From Ensifer oleiphilus (GTDB taxonomy: Bacteria; Pseudomonadota; Alphaproteobacteria; Rhizobiales; Rhizobiaceae), in NCBI RefSeq assembly GCF_013371465.1, contig NZ_JABWDU010000008.1:222109-286108 (forward strand): a stretch of 64,000 bases of DNA, given 5' to 3'. Position numbers and translations under genes: made by a program. The notes beneath the pieces were generated by a model that was not told the origin of the DNA, ran no database searches, and worked only from the letters and a program-made list of their open reading frames with translations. Below are positions 9,458 through 18,570 of the stretch, piece after piece (positions within the stretch are counted from its first letter, which is position 1; the number at the start of each line of letters is the position of its first letter).

Positions 9458-10278
9458 GCGGACGTCACGGCATTCCGAAGTCCCGCTGGCTGCCGGCCTA
9501 TGTCACGGTGTATCTGGCTTTTCTCTATCTTCCGATCCTGCTTTTGCCGATATTCTCGTTCAACAACGCGGCGACGACGACCTTCCCGCTCGCCGGTTTC
9601 ACCACCAAATGGTACGCGTCGCTCTGGCACAATACCGCGCTGCTCGAAGCGGCGCGCAACAGCATGATCGTCGGCATCTCCGTTGCCATTCTCTCCACCG
9701 TGCTCGGCATTTGTGCGGCCCGCGCCATCACCCGCTATCGCTTCCGCGGTCAGCGCGCGGCGACCGGGCTGATCATGGCGCCGTTGTTCTTGCCGGAAAT
9801 CATCTTTGCCGTTTCGCTGCTGATGATCATCCTGCAGCTCGGGGTCGAGCTGTCGCTCGTGACCGTCATTCTCGGCCAGGTGATCTTCTGCCTGCCCTAT
9901 GCCATGTCGGTGCTGATCTCCGGTTTTGGCGGTTTCGACCGGTCGCTGGAGGAGGCTTCGCTCGATCTCGGCGAAACCGCGATCGGCACGTTCCGGAGGG
10001 TGACGCTGCCCGTCGTCGCCCCCGCGCTCGTTTCCAGTCTGCTGGTCTCGTTCACCGTTTCGCTCGACGAGTTCATCCTCGCCTTCTTTCTCTCCGGCAC
10101 CGAGCCGACCTTGCCGGTTTATATCTGGGGCCAGCTGCGCTTTGCCGCCAAGCTGCCCGGCGTCCTTGCGCTCGGCAGCGTGATGATCCTGATATCGATC
10201 CTGCTTCTCACCCTTTCGGAAATCATTCGCCGTCGGGCCGAACACCGGCTGAGGGCGCAGGGAGCGCTCAATGCCTGA
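9454..10278 (+). CDS. ABC transporter permease, PotC type
   Basis: A 274-residue partner permease with six predicted membrane helices. The EAA motif reads 'EEASLDLGETAIGTFRRVTLP' around residue 168 and 'SLDEFILAFFLSG' follows, a hallmark of PotC/PotI. It overlaps the upstream permease by ATGA (9454-9457), implying translational coupling, and overlaps the ATPase gene by 8 bp. It should form a heterodimer with the PotB-type subunit as the pore of the amine importer. Confidence 0.92.
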   Translation: MSGRHGIPKSRWLPAYVTVYLAFLYLPILLLPIFSFNNAATTTFPLAGFTTKWYASLWHNTALLEAARNSMIVGISVAILSTVLGICAARAITRYRFRGQRAATGLIMAPLFLPEIIFAVSLLMIILQLGVELSLVTVILGQVIFCLPYAMSVLISGFGGFDRSLEEASLDLGETAIGTFRRVTLPVVAPALVSSLLVSFTVSLDEFILAFFLSGTEPTLPVYIWGQLRFAAKLPGVLALGSVMILISILLLTLSEIIRRRAEHRLRAQGALNA

Positions 10279-11359
10279 AACACCGATGATCACGATCGAG
10301 GCGGTCAACAAGTTCTACGGCATCTACAAGGCGCTCGACGACGTCTCGCTCGACATTGCCGCCGGTGAATTCTTCTCACTGCTCGGACCATCCGGCTGCG
10401 GCAAGACCACGCTTCTGCGCTCGATTGCCGGCTTCGACACGCCGAGCACCGGCGATATCCGCATCGACGGGCAATCGGTGATCGGCACGCCGCCGAACCG
10501 CCGGCCGACCAACATGGTCTTCCAGAGCTACGCGATCTTCCCGCATCTCGATGTGGAGGAAAATGTCGCCTATGGTCTGAAACGCTTGAAGCTTGATGCG
10601 AGCGAAGAGCGCCGGCGCGTGGGCGCCGCCCTCGACCAGGTCCGGCTCGGCCATCTCGGCAAGCGCCGCGCGCACGAGCTTTCCGGCGGCCAGCGCCAGC
10701 GTGTCGCCCTTGCCCGCGCGCTGGTGATGCGGCCAAAAGTCCTGCTGCTCGACGAACCGCTTTCGGCGCTCGACAAGAAACTGCGGGAGGAAATGCAGGT
10801 CGAGTTGCGCTCGCTGCAAAAGGCTGTCGGCATCACCTTCATTCTCGTCACGCACGATCAGTACGAGGCGCTCGCTTTGTCCGATCGGATCGCGGTGATG
10901 TTCGGCGGGCGCATCGCGCAGGTCGCAACGCCAAAAGAGATCTACCAACGCCCGACCACGCGACAGGTCGCCGACTTCCTCGGCGGCATGAACTTCATGA
11001 AGGCGAGGATCACCGGCGAGACGGCGACGCGGCTATCCGTGGAGACACCGCGCTTCGGCGGCGTCACCCTCGACAAACCGCTCGGGTTCAGCGCCCGCAA
11101 CGGCACGGCGACGATCGGCATCCGGCCGGAGCGGCTGCGCGTGCTTTGGGACGATGCAAGATCCGATTTCGAGGTCGCCGGTCGGGTCGTCGACCGCCAT
11201 TATTTCGGCGAGATCACCCATCTGATCGTCGATATCCCAGGGATGGAACAGCCGCTTTCCGTATCGGAAACCAACAATTTCGGCGCAGATGACATTCCCG
11301 TCGGTGACGCGGTTCGCCTCGCCTATGACCCGGACGCGCTCGTAGCGCTTTCGGATTGA
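10271..11359 (+). CDS. ABC transporter ATP-binding subunit, PotA type
   Basis: A 362-residue ATPase. Walker A GPSGCGKTT is near residue 39, the Q-loop in 'NMVFQSYAIFP', the signature LSGGQRQR near 137, Walker B 'VLLLDEPLSALD' and the H-loop in 'VTHDQYEAL'. A C-terminal TOBE-like domain from about residue 280 (TIGIRPERL) fits PotA/CysA-type importers. It powers the two permeases encoded just upstream. The matching binding protein is encoded convergently at 11403-12485 rather than in this operon. Confidence 0.95.
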   Translation: MPETPMITIEAVNKFYGIYKALDDVSLDIAAGEFFSLLGPSGCGKTTLLRSIAGFDTPSTGDIRIDGQSVIGTPPNRRPTNMVFQSYAIFPHLDVEENVAYGLKRLKLDASEERRRVGAALDQVRLGHLGKRRAHELSGGQRQRVALARALVMRPKVLLLDEPLSALDKKLREEMQVELRSLQKAVGITFILVTHDQYEALALSDRIAVMFGGRIAQVATPKEIYQRPTTRQVADFLGGMNFMKARITGETATRLSVETPRFGGVTLDKPLGFSARNGTATIGIRPERLRVLWDDARSDFEVAGRVVDRHYFGEITHLIVDIPGMEQPLSVSETNNFGADDIPVGDAVRLAYDPDALVALSD

Positions 11360-11367
11360 CGATCAGG

Positions 11368-11392
11368 GGGCAGCCGCAACAAGCGACTGCCC
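11368..11392. terminator. Hairpin between convergent transport genes
   Basis: GGGCAG (11368-11373) pairs with CTGCCC (11387-11392), extended by an inner CGC/GCG with a mismatch. It lies in the 43-bp gap between the ATPase and binding-protein stop codons. There is no clear T tract, so it is a probable rather than certain bidirectional terminator. Confidence 0.55.
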
Positions 11393-11402
11393 GTGTTCCC
11401 GG

Positions 11403-12485
11403 TCAGTACCCAGCCTTGATCTTCTCGAATTCGGCAATCATCTTCTGGCGCAGCTCCATCGGCATCGGCGCCTGGAACAGCGTGTTGTCGAGGAATTTGC
11501 TGACGTCGGCATAGCCCTTGTCAGCCAGGATCTTCGGATCGACCTGCGCCATGCCGCGCGCATTGGCGTGGCCATAGCCCCAGGATTCCACCATGTAGGA
11601 CGTGATCGCCGGATCGGTGATCGCGTTCAGGAAATCATATTGCTGATCTTCCGATGCCGCAGCCCCCTTGAGCCGGACATAGCCGCACACCCAGGTCGAC
11701 AGGCCCTCGACCGTGTCCTTCTTGATGGCCGCCGGCACACCGTCCGTCTGCAGCGTCGTCGCCGTTTCGTTCCACGCCCAGGCGAGATCGACCTCGCCGC
11801 TGGCAATCGCCTGGCTGAGATCGGTGTTGTCGGTCCAGTAGAGACGGACGTTCTTGTGCACTTCGCGCAGGAAATCGGAGGCCTGCTTGAACTGCTCGTC
11901 GGTCATCGTCGTCCAGTCCTTGACGCCGGTCGCAAGGCTTGCCAGCGCATAGGCGTCATCGACATTGTCGCCGATCGAGACCCGATCCTTGAACTTCGGA
12001 TCGGCGAAGGCTTTCAGCGAGGAAATCTCCTCGGGCTTCACCGTGTCGGTGCGATAGGTTAGCACCGTATTGCCCCATTCGAACGGCAACAGCCAGGCCT
12101 TGCCATCAGGCGTGGTCATCAGCCCCTTCATCGCAACGATGCCCGGATCGGTGTCGTTCCAGTAGGTCAGCTTCGATGTATCGAGCGGCTCGATCAGGCC
12201 GGCCTCCCGCCATTTCGCCACGCTTTGCGAACAGGGATGGGCGAGATCGGCCTTGAAGCCGGAGCGCAGCTTCTGGAACGCTTCTTCCTCGTCGCCGAAG
12301 AAACTGAAGTCAGGCTCGGTTCCATGCTTGGCGGTATAGGCGGGGTGGAAGGCCGGATCCTCGTAGCCGGACCAGTCGAAGATCGTGAGATTGTCTGCGG
12401 CAAGCGCCGGCAGGGCGGTGCTCGAGACAAGCGAGGCAATGAAGACGCCCCCCAGGATTTGCCTGCACACGTTCACCAATATCAT
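11403..12485 (-). CDS. PotD-like periplasmic substrate-binding protein
   Basis: A 360-residue extracellular solute-binding protein. The signal peptide ends at ALPALAA, and the mature protein opens with LTIFDWSGYEDP, typical of PotD/PotF and related binding proteins. Later blocks include 'SQSVAKWREAGLIEPLD' and 'DLAWAWNETATTL'. ATG 12485 has GGAGG just upstream; the frame extends to 12593 without benefit. It is the third gene of a minus-strand unit after the methyltransferase and the TetR regulator, 40 bp beyond the latter. It should deliver ligand to the permease/ATPase encoded convergently. The ligand is unknown. Confidence 0.9.
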   Translation of the reverse strand: MILVNVCRQILGGVFIASLVSSTALPALAADNLTIFDWSGYEDPAFHPAYTAKHGTEPDFSFFGDEEEAFQKLRSGFKADLAHPCSQSVAKWREAGLIEPLDTSKLTYWNDTDPGIVAMKGLMTTPDGKAWLLPFEWGNTVLTYRTDTVKPEEISSLKAFADPKFKDRVSIGDNVDDAYALASLATGVKDWTTMTDEQFKQASDFLREVHKNVRLYWTDNTDLSQAIASGEVDLAWAWNETATTLQTDGVPAAIKKDTVEGLSTWVCGYVRLKGAAASEDQQYDFLNAITDPAITSYMVESWGYGHANARGMAQVDPKILADKGYADVSKFLDNTLFQAPMPMELRQKMIAEFEKIKAGY

Positions 12486-12525
12486 GCCAACCTCCTCTAT
12501 CCGGCCGTTCCGGCGTTGTTGTTCC

Positions 12526-13224
12526 CTATTTCGGCCCTTCCCGGGTGAAATGCCTGGGGAAGGCGACGAGCAGATATTCGACGGCCGCCGCATGCGCCTT
12601 CTCGCGCGTCAGTCCGTCGCCCATCATCAGTCGCAGCCACAGCCCTTCCATCGACGCGCAGAGCGCCAGCGTCATGCCCTCGGGCTCGTACGCATAGCCG
12701 CCCTCGTCCTTCAGCTTCTGGCAAAGCGCCAGAAAGATCTCCTGGTACCGGACGTCGCGTGCGCCGCAGAGCGCCTGGTAGGTCGGTCGCGACTTTGCCT
12801 CACCCCAGAAAGCGCACCAGGCGGCAAGCTTGCGCTTGGTGCAGATCTTTCGATCGAAATCGCAGGCAACAAGCGCCCAGAGCTGTGCCGCCGCCTTGTC
12901 GCCGGCCTTATCCAGCGCCGCACCCCAATTGGCAGCATATTCGTCCGCCATGTATTGCAGCGTGGCGATCAGCAGCTTTTCCTTGCTTTCGAAATGGAAG
13001 TTGACGATGCCGCGCGACAGGCCGGCGCCGTCGGCGACGTCGGCCAGCGTCGTCTCGGAGTAGCCGCGCTTGGCGAGCGAATCGATCGTCGCCTCGATCA
13101 GCTGCTGTCGCCTGGTTTCCTTGGACGCCTTGCGCCCGCGCTTCTCGGTGTCCGTTGCGTCCTGTGCCGCAGAGGTGAGTTTCATCCGTACCGCCGTGCT
13201 GTTCTTCTTGAGGCGCAGGTGCAT
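12526..13224 (-). CDS. TetR-family repressor, BetI-like
   Basis: A 232-residue regulator. The TetR helix-turn-helix spans roughly residues 32-80, with 'RRQQLIEATIDSLAKRGY' leading into 'TTLADVADGAGLSRGIVNFHF'; this RRQQLIEAT...G..NFHF style is that of BetI, the choline-responsive repressor. The C-terminal half should bind an effector. ATG 13224 lies 2 nt from the methyltransferase stop, so the two are tightly coupled. Three BetI-like operators in the locus are its probable targets, including one controlling its own operon. The effector is probably the imported amine or a product of it. Confidence 0.88.
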   Translation of the reverse strand: MHLRLKKNSTAVRMKLTSAAQDATDTEKRGRKASKETRRQQLIEATIDSLAKRGYSETTLADVADGAGLSRGIVNFHFESKEKLLIATLQYMADEYAANWGAALDKAGDKAAAQLWALVACDFDRKICTKRKLAAWCAFWGEAKSRPTYQALCGARDVRYQEIFLALCQKLKDEGGYAYEPEGMTLALCASMEGLWLRLMMGDGLTREKAHAAAVEYLLVAFPRHFTREGPK

Positions 13225-13225
13225 A

Positions 13226-14035
13226 TCATGCTCCGCGCGGCATCGGCTTGATGCCACGCAGATGAGTGGGACAATGCTCACCACTGTCAAGCACCTTCTG
13301 CATCGCAGTCCAGGTCCGGATATTCTTCACCACAAAGGCTTCGCCGACGGCGGCGACAGCATCGGCGCGCAACGATCCTTCAAGCCTTGAAAGCTCGATC
13401 CGGGCAACATCCCGGTACCACGCGTTCCGACTGACAGAACGTGCATCGACAAAGCCGGCCGCCGTCATGGCTGCAATATAGGTCTGCGCCGGCGCCATAC
13501 CGAAGCTCAGACCTTCGGCGGCGAGATAGGCCTGCATGTCGGCGGAAGGCTCGCCATTATGGGAGATCAGCCAGTCGGAGTCGGCAAAGACGCCGCCTGG
13601 CGCAAGCACACGAAAGATCTCGCGGAAGATCGCGGCCTTGTCCGGCACATGCACCAGCGCATCCTTGGAAAAGACCATATCGAAACGGCCATCTGGGAAC
13701 GGCAGGCGACCGGGCGCCGACTGGATGAAGGAGACGTTGGCCAATCCCGAACGGGCGGCCGCAACCCGTGCGCGCTCGATCACCGGCACCTCGACATCGA
13801 AACCTGTCACCTGGGCCGGGCCATGGGCCTTGGCAATGTGCAGCGTCGCGCCGCCGGCCCCGCAGCCGAGATCGAGCACGCGCTTGCCGCCGAGATCCAG
13901 CCCTTCGAGAACGCGATCGACCTCCTCTGCTCCTCCAGGCGAAAGATAACCCTCCCCCCAGAGCACAGCGAGAAAGCGGATGGCCACATCGTCGTATTCC
14001 GCCAGCGGCCGCACCTCTCCATCGATCGACGACAT
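13226..14035 (-). CDS. SAM-dependent methyltransferase (class I)
   Basis: A 269-residue class I methyltransferase. Motif I is '[16 protein letters not shown]' near residue 53, an acidic residue follows in TGFDVE, and post-I and motif IV appear as '[17 protein letters not shown]'. The lead-in '[14 protein letters not shown]' and overall pattern resemble N-methyltransferases of the phosphoethanolamine and sarcosine/dimethylglycine type. It heads the minus-strand unit with the BetI-like regulator and binding protein, and divides operator copy C with the FAD gene. A methyltransferase in a demethylation locus is unexpected. Substrate unknown. Confidence 0.85.
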   Translation of the reverse strand: MSSIDGEVRPLAEYDDVAIRFLAVLWGEGYLSPGGAEEVDRVLEGLDLGGKRVLDLGCGAGGATLHIAKAHGPAQVTGFDVEVPVIERARVAAARSGLANVSFIQSAPGRLPFPDGRFDMVFSKDALVHVPDKAAIFREIFRVLAPGGVFADSDWLISHNGEPSADMQAYLAAEGLSFGMAPAQTYIAAMTAAGFVDARSVSRNAWYRDVARIELSRLEGSLRADAVAAVGEAFVVKNIRTWTAMQKVLDSGEHCPTHLRGIKPMPRGA

Positions 14036-14105
14036 CGGACCTCCGATCCAGCCTTGAACCTCGACAGAAATCCTATCGCGTTATCAGAGGATTGCAAGAT
14101 ATTTG

Positions 14106-14121
14106 CTGAACACTCATTCAA
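14106..14121. promoter_or_regulatory. Candidate BetI-like operator, copy C
   Basis: CTGAACACTCATTCAA, which on the minus strand reads TTGAATGAGTGTTCAG, lies between the divergent methyltransferase (start 14035) and FAD oxidoreductase (start 14182). It differs from copy A only in the centre. It is placed to control both units. Confidence 0.65.
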
Positions 14122-14181
14122 AATATCTGGACAACATTCTGCTTTCCATGTCATTTTTTGATCAACAACAAGGGGAGCCAC

Positions 14182-15801
14182 ATGAAAAAATACGACGTGG
14201 TGATGATCGGAGGCGGCCATAACGGGCTGGTAACGGCCTGTTATCTCCAACGGGCAGGACTGGATGTCATCGTCCTTGAAAAGAACGCCTGGGTCGGCGG
14301 TGCCGCCACCAGCCGGGAGCTGACACCCGGCTTCCTCTACTCCAACTGTTCCTACGTCTGCTCGCTGTTCCGGCCCGAGATCATGCGCGACCTCGAGCTG
14401 CCGAAACACGGGCTTCAGGTCATCTCCTACGAGGGTGGCGCGGTCTTCACGCGGGATGGCGACTACCTCGCCTCCTACCGCGATCATGACTCCCACCGCC
14501 GCGAGTTCGCCCGCTTTTCCAAGCGCGACGCCGAAGCCTATGATCGCTACGCCCGCGACGTGACGCGGCAATGCCGGTTCATCCAGCCGCTACTGATGCG
14601 AACGGCGCCCGATCCGTTCAGCTTCAAGCCGCGCGACCTTCAGGAGATGCTCTATCTCGCCCGGAAGTTCGGCGACTTCTCACCATCAGAGATGGCCGCG
14701 ACGTTGCGCTTCTGGACGATGTCGATTTCGGACTTCCTCGACGAGTATTTCGAGACCGACGTGGTCAAGGCCTATCTGGCGCTTTCGGGCATCATCGGCA
14801 CGGCGCTCGGGCCGATGTCACCGGGGACGGCCTATGTGCTGTTGCATCACTATATGGGCGAGGTCGACGGGTCGGTCGGCGCCTGGGGCTACGCCCGCGG
14901 CGGCATGGGGGCCGTCACCTCGGCGCTTGCCTCCTCCTTCAAGGCATCGGGCGGCACGATCCGCACCGGCGCCGATGTCGCCAAGATCATGACCCATCGC
15001 GGCAAGGCGACCGGGGCGGTGCTTGCCGATGGCGAAGAAGTTCTCGGCAAGCTCGTCGTCTCCAATGCCGACGTGAAGCGGACCTTCCTGAAGCTCGTCG
15101 ACGAGAGCGCGCTGCCGGAGCGCTTCGTCCATCGCGTCCGCCACTTCAAGATGCGCGGCTCCTCCGGCAAGCTCAACATCGCCCTCGACAGCCTGCCGGA
15201 GTTCCCGGCGTTGCCATCGGGATCCTCCTGCATTCGCGGCGACCTGCACTTCACCGACACGATCGAGCGCATGGAAAAGGGCTACGACGACTGGAAGGCC
15301 GGACGCTGGTCAGCCGATCCCTTCGTCGACATGATGATCCCGACGACGCTCGACCCGACAATGGCGCCGCCGGGCAAGCATTTCGTCTCGTGCTTCGTGC
15401 AATACTGTCCGCCGAAGGTGGAAGGCAACGAATGGACCGATGCCGATCGCGACGCCTTCGCCGAGACCGTGATTAGGCAGATCTCCGACTATTCCCCCGG
15501 CTTCCGCGAACGCATTCTGCACATGGAGGTGCGCACGCCGCGCGAGATCGAGCAGGAAGTCGGCCTCACCGAAGGCAACATCTTCCAGGGCGAACTGACC
15601 TTCGACCAGTTGCTGTTCAACCGCCCGGTGCCTGGCTACGCGCAATACCGCAGCCCGGTTCGCGGCCTCTACATCTGCGGCTCCTCGACCCATCCTGGCG
15701 GAGGCGTCATGGGCGCACCCGGTCGCAACGCCGCCGCCGAGATCCTCCGCGATCTGCGGCACGCTCCCTCGCACATGAGTTCAGCCCATGACGTCATTTG
15801 A
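14182..15801 (+). CDS. FAD-dependent oxidoreductase, PYROXD2/phytoene-desaturase-like (first copy)
   Basis: A 539-residue flavoprotein. The N-terminal dinucleotide-binding motif is 'VVMIGGGHNGLVTACYL', followed by 'LEKNAWVGGAATS'. The C-terminal FAD contact 'GLYICGSSTHPGGGVMGAPGRNAA' is typical of the phytoene desaturase/PYROXD2 superfamily. Members are amine oxidase-fold enzymes; many bacterial ones have no known substrate. ATG 14182 follows AAGGGGAG at a good distance and is preferred to 14158. Its stop overlaps the next FAD gene by 14 bp, so this begins a four-gene operon with the second FAD enzyme, the GcvT-like protein and an 81-aa protein. Confidence 0.88.
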   Translation: MKKYDVVMIGGGHNGLVTACYLQRAGLDVIVLEKNAWVGGAATSRELTPGFLYSNCSYVCSLFRPEIMRDLELPKHGLQVISYEGGAVFTRDGDYLASYRDHDSHRREFARFSKRDAEAYDRYARDVTRQCRFIQPLLMRTAPDPFSFKPRDLQEMLYLARKFGDFSPSEMAATLRFWTMSISDFLDEYFETDVVKAYLALSGIIGTALGPMSPGTAYVLLHHYMGEVDGSVGAWGYARGGMGAVTSALASSFKASGGTIRTGADVAKIMTHRGKATGAVLADGEEVLGKLVVSNADVKRTFLKLVDESALPERFVHRVRHFKMRGSSGKLNIALDSLPEFPALPSGSSCIRGDLHFTDTIERMEKGYDDWKAGRWSADPFVDMMIPTTLDPTMAPPGKHFVSCFVQYCPPKVEGNEWTDADRDAFAETVIRQISDYSPGFRERILHMEVRTPREIEQEVGLTEGNIFQGELTFDQLLFNRPVPGYAQYRSPVRGLYICGSSTHPGGGVMGAPGRNAAAEILRDLRHAPSHMSSAHDVI

Positions 15802-17344
15802 TGCCATTGTCATCGGCGGCGGCCACAACGGCCTGACCGCCGCCACCCTTCTCGCCCGATCGGGGCGCAAGGTCGTGGTGATCGAAGCCGACGACGCGCT
15901 CGGTGGGGCTGCCCGCAGCTTCGAATTCCACGCGGGATTTGTCAGCCCGGGCCTCGCCCACGTCATCAATCGCCTTGATCCCGACGTATTGTCTGCGCTT
16001 GCGATTGAACATGCGACGGCGCGCACCGCGGCCCCGACAGTCGCGCTTTCCCTGAGCGGTGCGCACGCGGTACTGCGCGGCGCTTACGGTGAAACGATCG
16101 ACGGCGTCTCTCGCGACGAGGCGGCGCGTTTTAGGGAGTTGCGCAGCAAGCTCCTCTTCCAGGCCGGCATCTTCAAGCGTTTCCTCAAGCGGCGCCCGCC
16201 CGAGGTCGGTGAGATCGCGTTTACCGATCTCAAGTCGTTTGCAACCGCCGGCCTTCATCTCCTGAGCAAGGGGCGCGAGGAAGGTCGTGATTTCCTGCGC
16301 ATGCTCCTGATGAACGTGGCCGATGTCGCCGACGAATATCTGACCGACGACCGCCTGAAGGGTGTTGCCGCCTTCGACGCAACGCTCGGCATTCACCTCG
16401 GGCCGCGGTCGCCGACCTCGCTACTCGGCCTCTATTACCGCCTGACCGGCGAAGTTGCTGGCGCCACCGGCGCGCAGGTGGTGGCGAAGGGCAACGGCCA
16501 CTCGATCGCCGCCCTGTTCGATGCCGCGGCGACGAAAGCCGGTGTCTCAATCCGCACCGGCACGCGCGTCGAGAAAATCATCGCTGATCGCGGTCGCGCT
16601 TCGGCTGTGGTGCTGTCGACGGGCGAAACGCTGGAAGCCGCGGCCATCATCTCCGCCATCCATCCGCAGGCGACGTTCATGGCCCTGACCGATGCTGCCG
16701 AAATCGGCACCGGCTTTCGTCGCGCGGTTGGCAACATCCGCACCAAAGGCAATGTCGCCAAGCTCGATCTCGCGCTCGACGGCATCCCCGATTTCCCGGG
16801 CGTGGCCCGTGACGATCTTGCCGGCAGGCTGGTTATCGCCCGATCGATCGACCACGTCGAGCAGGCCTTCAACCCCGCCAAATATGGACAGTTCTCGACC
16901 GACCCGGTGATGGAGATAACGCTTCCGAGCCTGACGGACCCGACACTTGCACCCGACGGCGCGTGCACGCTTTCCGCCCTCGTCGAGTTTGCGCCCTATG
17001 CGCTTGCGGATGGCTGGGAGAAGGGCAAACCCGCCTTCCTGAAGATCGTGCTCGAAACGCTCGAACGCTATTGCCCGGGGATTGGCGCCAGCATCGTTGC
17101 TACGCATTTCCTGACGCCTGCCGATATGGAAGAGCGCTACAACCTGCCTGGCGGTCACTGGCACCACGGCGAACTCCAGGCCGACCAGCTCTTGATCAAC
17201 CGCCCGGTCAGCGCAGCCTCCGGTTATACGACGCCGCTCGAAGGCCTTTATCTCGCCAGCGCCGGTTCACACCCGGGTGGCGGCATCTCTGGCCTGCCCG
17301 GCCTGCTGGCAGCCCGCCAGATCCTTTCGGAGAAACGCGCATGA
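15788..17344 (+). CDS. FAD-dependent oxidoreductase, PYROXD2-like (second copy)
   Basis: A 518-residue paralogue of the preceding gene, with the same GGGHNGL FAD motif at the N-terminus and 'GLYLASAGSHPGGGISGLPG' at the C-terminus. The two share organisation but differ in sequence, suggesting a heteromer or two steps of one pathway. It overlaps the upstream gene by 14 bp and the GcvT-like gene by ATGA (17341-17344), so translation is coupled. With a folate-binding partner downstream, a plausible job is amine oxidation with the released methyl or formaldehyde captured on tetrahydrofolate. Confidence 0.88.
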   Translation: MTSFDAIVIGGGHNGLTAATLLARSGRKVVVIEADDALGGAARSFEFHAGFVSPGLAHVINRLDPDVLSALAIEHATARTAAPTVALSLSGAHAVLRGAYGETIDGVSRDEAARFRELRSKLLFQAGIFKRFLKRRPPEVGEIAFTDLKSFATAGLHLLSKGREEGRDFLRMLLMNVADVADEYLTDDRLKGVAAFDATLGIHLGPRSPTSLLGLYYRLTGEVAGATGAQVVAKGNGHSIAALFDAAATKAGVSIRTGTRVEKIIADRGRASAVVLSTGETLEAAAIISAIHPQATFMALTDAAEIGTGFRRAVGNIRTKGNVAKLDLALDGIPDFPGVARDDLAGRLVIARSIDHVEQAFNPAKYGQFSTDPVMEITLPSLTDPTLAPDGACTLSALVEFAPYALADGWEKGKPAFLKIVLETLERYCPGIGASIVATHFLTPADMEERYNLPGGHWHHGELQADQLLINRPVSAASGYTTPLEGLYLASAGSHPGGGISGLPGLLAARQILSEKRA

Positions 17345-18561
17345 AGCACCTCACCGCCTTCAACCGCGCTGAACAAGGGCACATCCTGACGCCGCGCCTC
17401 GAAACGCCTTTCCATGACAGGCTGGCAGCACTCAGCGAAACCAACGACTGGTATAGCTGGGCGGGCTACAAGGCGCCGCATTCCATCTTCGACACCGAAC
17501 TTGAATATTTCGCCATCCGCTCGACATCAGCCCTCTTCGACATCTCCCCGATGGTAAAGTATCGCATTCGCGGCACGGACGCCGCGCGCTATCTGAATCG
17601 CTTGACTGTGCGTGATGTCGTCAAGCTCGGCGTCAACAGGGTTCACTACACCGCCTGGTGCGATGACCACGGCCATGTGCTTGACGACGGCACGCTCTTT
17701 CGGTTGGGTGAAGAAGACTTTCGCCTCTGTTGCCAGGAACGACATCTGCCCTGGCTGCTCGACAGCGCCGGCGGGTTCTCCGTCGAAATCGACGAGGAAA
17801 CTGCCGAGATTGCCGCCGTCGCGTTGCAGGGACCGACCGCCTTTGCCGTGCTCGAAGCCGCCGGCTTTGCCGGTATCGAGCCCCTGAAGCCGTTTCAGCT
17901 GGCGGAGTTCCCGCATGCCGACGGCAGTGTGATGATTTCGCGCACCGGTTTTACCGGAGACCTCGGTTACGAGCTTTTTGCCCCCGCAAATGCGGCGCTT
18001 GGCCTCTGGGATCGGCTCTGGACGGCCGGCAGCGGCTTCGGGTTGAAGGCGATCGGCTACGACGCGCTCAACCGCGCCCGCATCGAGGCGGGCTTCATCG
18101 TCGCCAATGCCGATTTCATCACGGCCGAGACTGCCCTTCGGGCGGACCGCGAACGGTTGCCCGACGAGATCGGCCTCGACTGGCTCGTCGATCCTGAGAA
18201 GCCGTATTTCAACGGGCGCGACGCGATCCTGCGGGCACGGGCCAAGGGCACGCTCAAGCATGTGCTCGTTGGCCTTGAAATCGAGGGAAACATTCCAGCC
18301 GAAGGCGCGATCGTCTATCACCGCGGCAAGAAGGAAGTGGGACTGGTGACCGCCGCGATCTGGTCTCCGCTCGCCAAGCGCAACATCGCGATCGCCACGC
18401 TTTCCCGGCCCTTTGGGGCGAGCGTCACCGACAATCTCTGGGTGGAAATCTATGCCATGCGAGAGCTGCGATACCAGAAGCTGATGAAGCGCGCCCGCGT
18501 GGTGCCGCGGCCGTTCGTCAAGCTCGACCGCCGCGCGGCCACTCCACCGGGGCGTTTCTAG
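17341..18561 (+). CDS. GcvT-like aminomethyltransferase/demethylase
   Basis: A 406-residue protein with the GcvT folate-binding domain and C-terminal barrel. Visible family blocks are 'ALFDISPMVKYRIRGTDA', 'YTAWCDDHGHVLDDGTLFRL', 'ALQGPTAFAVLEAAGF', 'ISRTGFTGDLGYELF' and 'ALNRARIEAGF'. Family members move one-carbon units between amines and tetrahydrofolate (glycine cleavage T protein, DMGDH, demethylases for methoxy or methylamine compounds). There are no GcvH or GcvP partners here, so it is not the glycine cleavage protein. It is the third gene of the FAD operon. Confidence 0.9.
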   Translation: MKHLTAFNRAEQGHILTPRLETPFHDRLAALSETNDWYSWAGYKAPHSIFDTELEYFAIRSTSALFDISPMVKYRIRGTDAARYLNRLTVRDVVKLGVNRVHYTAWCDDHGHVLDDGTLFRLGEEDFRLCCQERHLPWLLDSAGGFSVEIDEETAEIAAVALQGPTAFAVLEAAGFAGIEPLKPFQLAEFPHADGSVMISRTGFTGDLGYELFAPANAALGLWDRLWTAGSGFGLKAIGYDALNRARIEAGFIVANADFITAETALRADRERLPDEIGLDWLVDPEKPYFNGRDAILRARAKGTLKHVLVGLEIEGNIPAEGAIVYHRGKKEVGLVTAAIWSPLAKRNIAIATLSRPFGASVTDNLWVEIYAMRELRYQKLMKRARVVPRPFVKLDRRAATPPGRF

Positions 18562-18570
18562 GGTGTCGCG

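Noticed and set aside
17341..18561. GcvT of the glycine cleavage system
   Set aside because: No gcvH or gcvP lies nearby, and it is coupled to FAD oxidoreductases instead.
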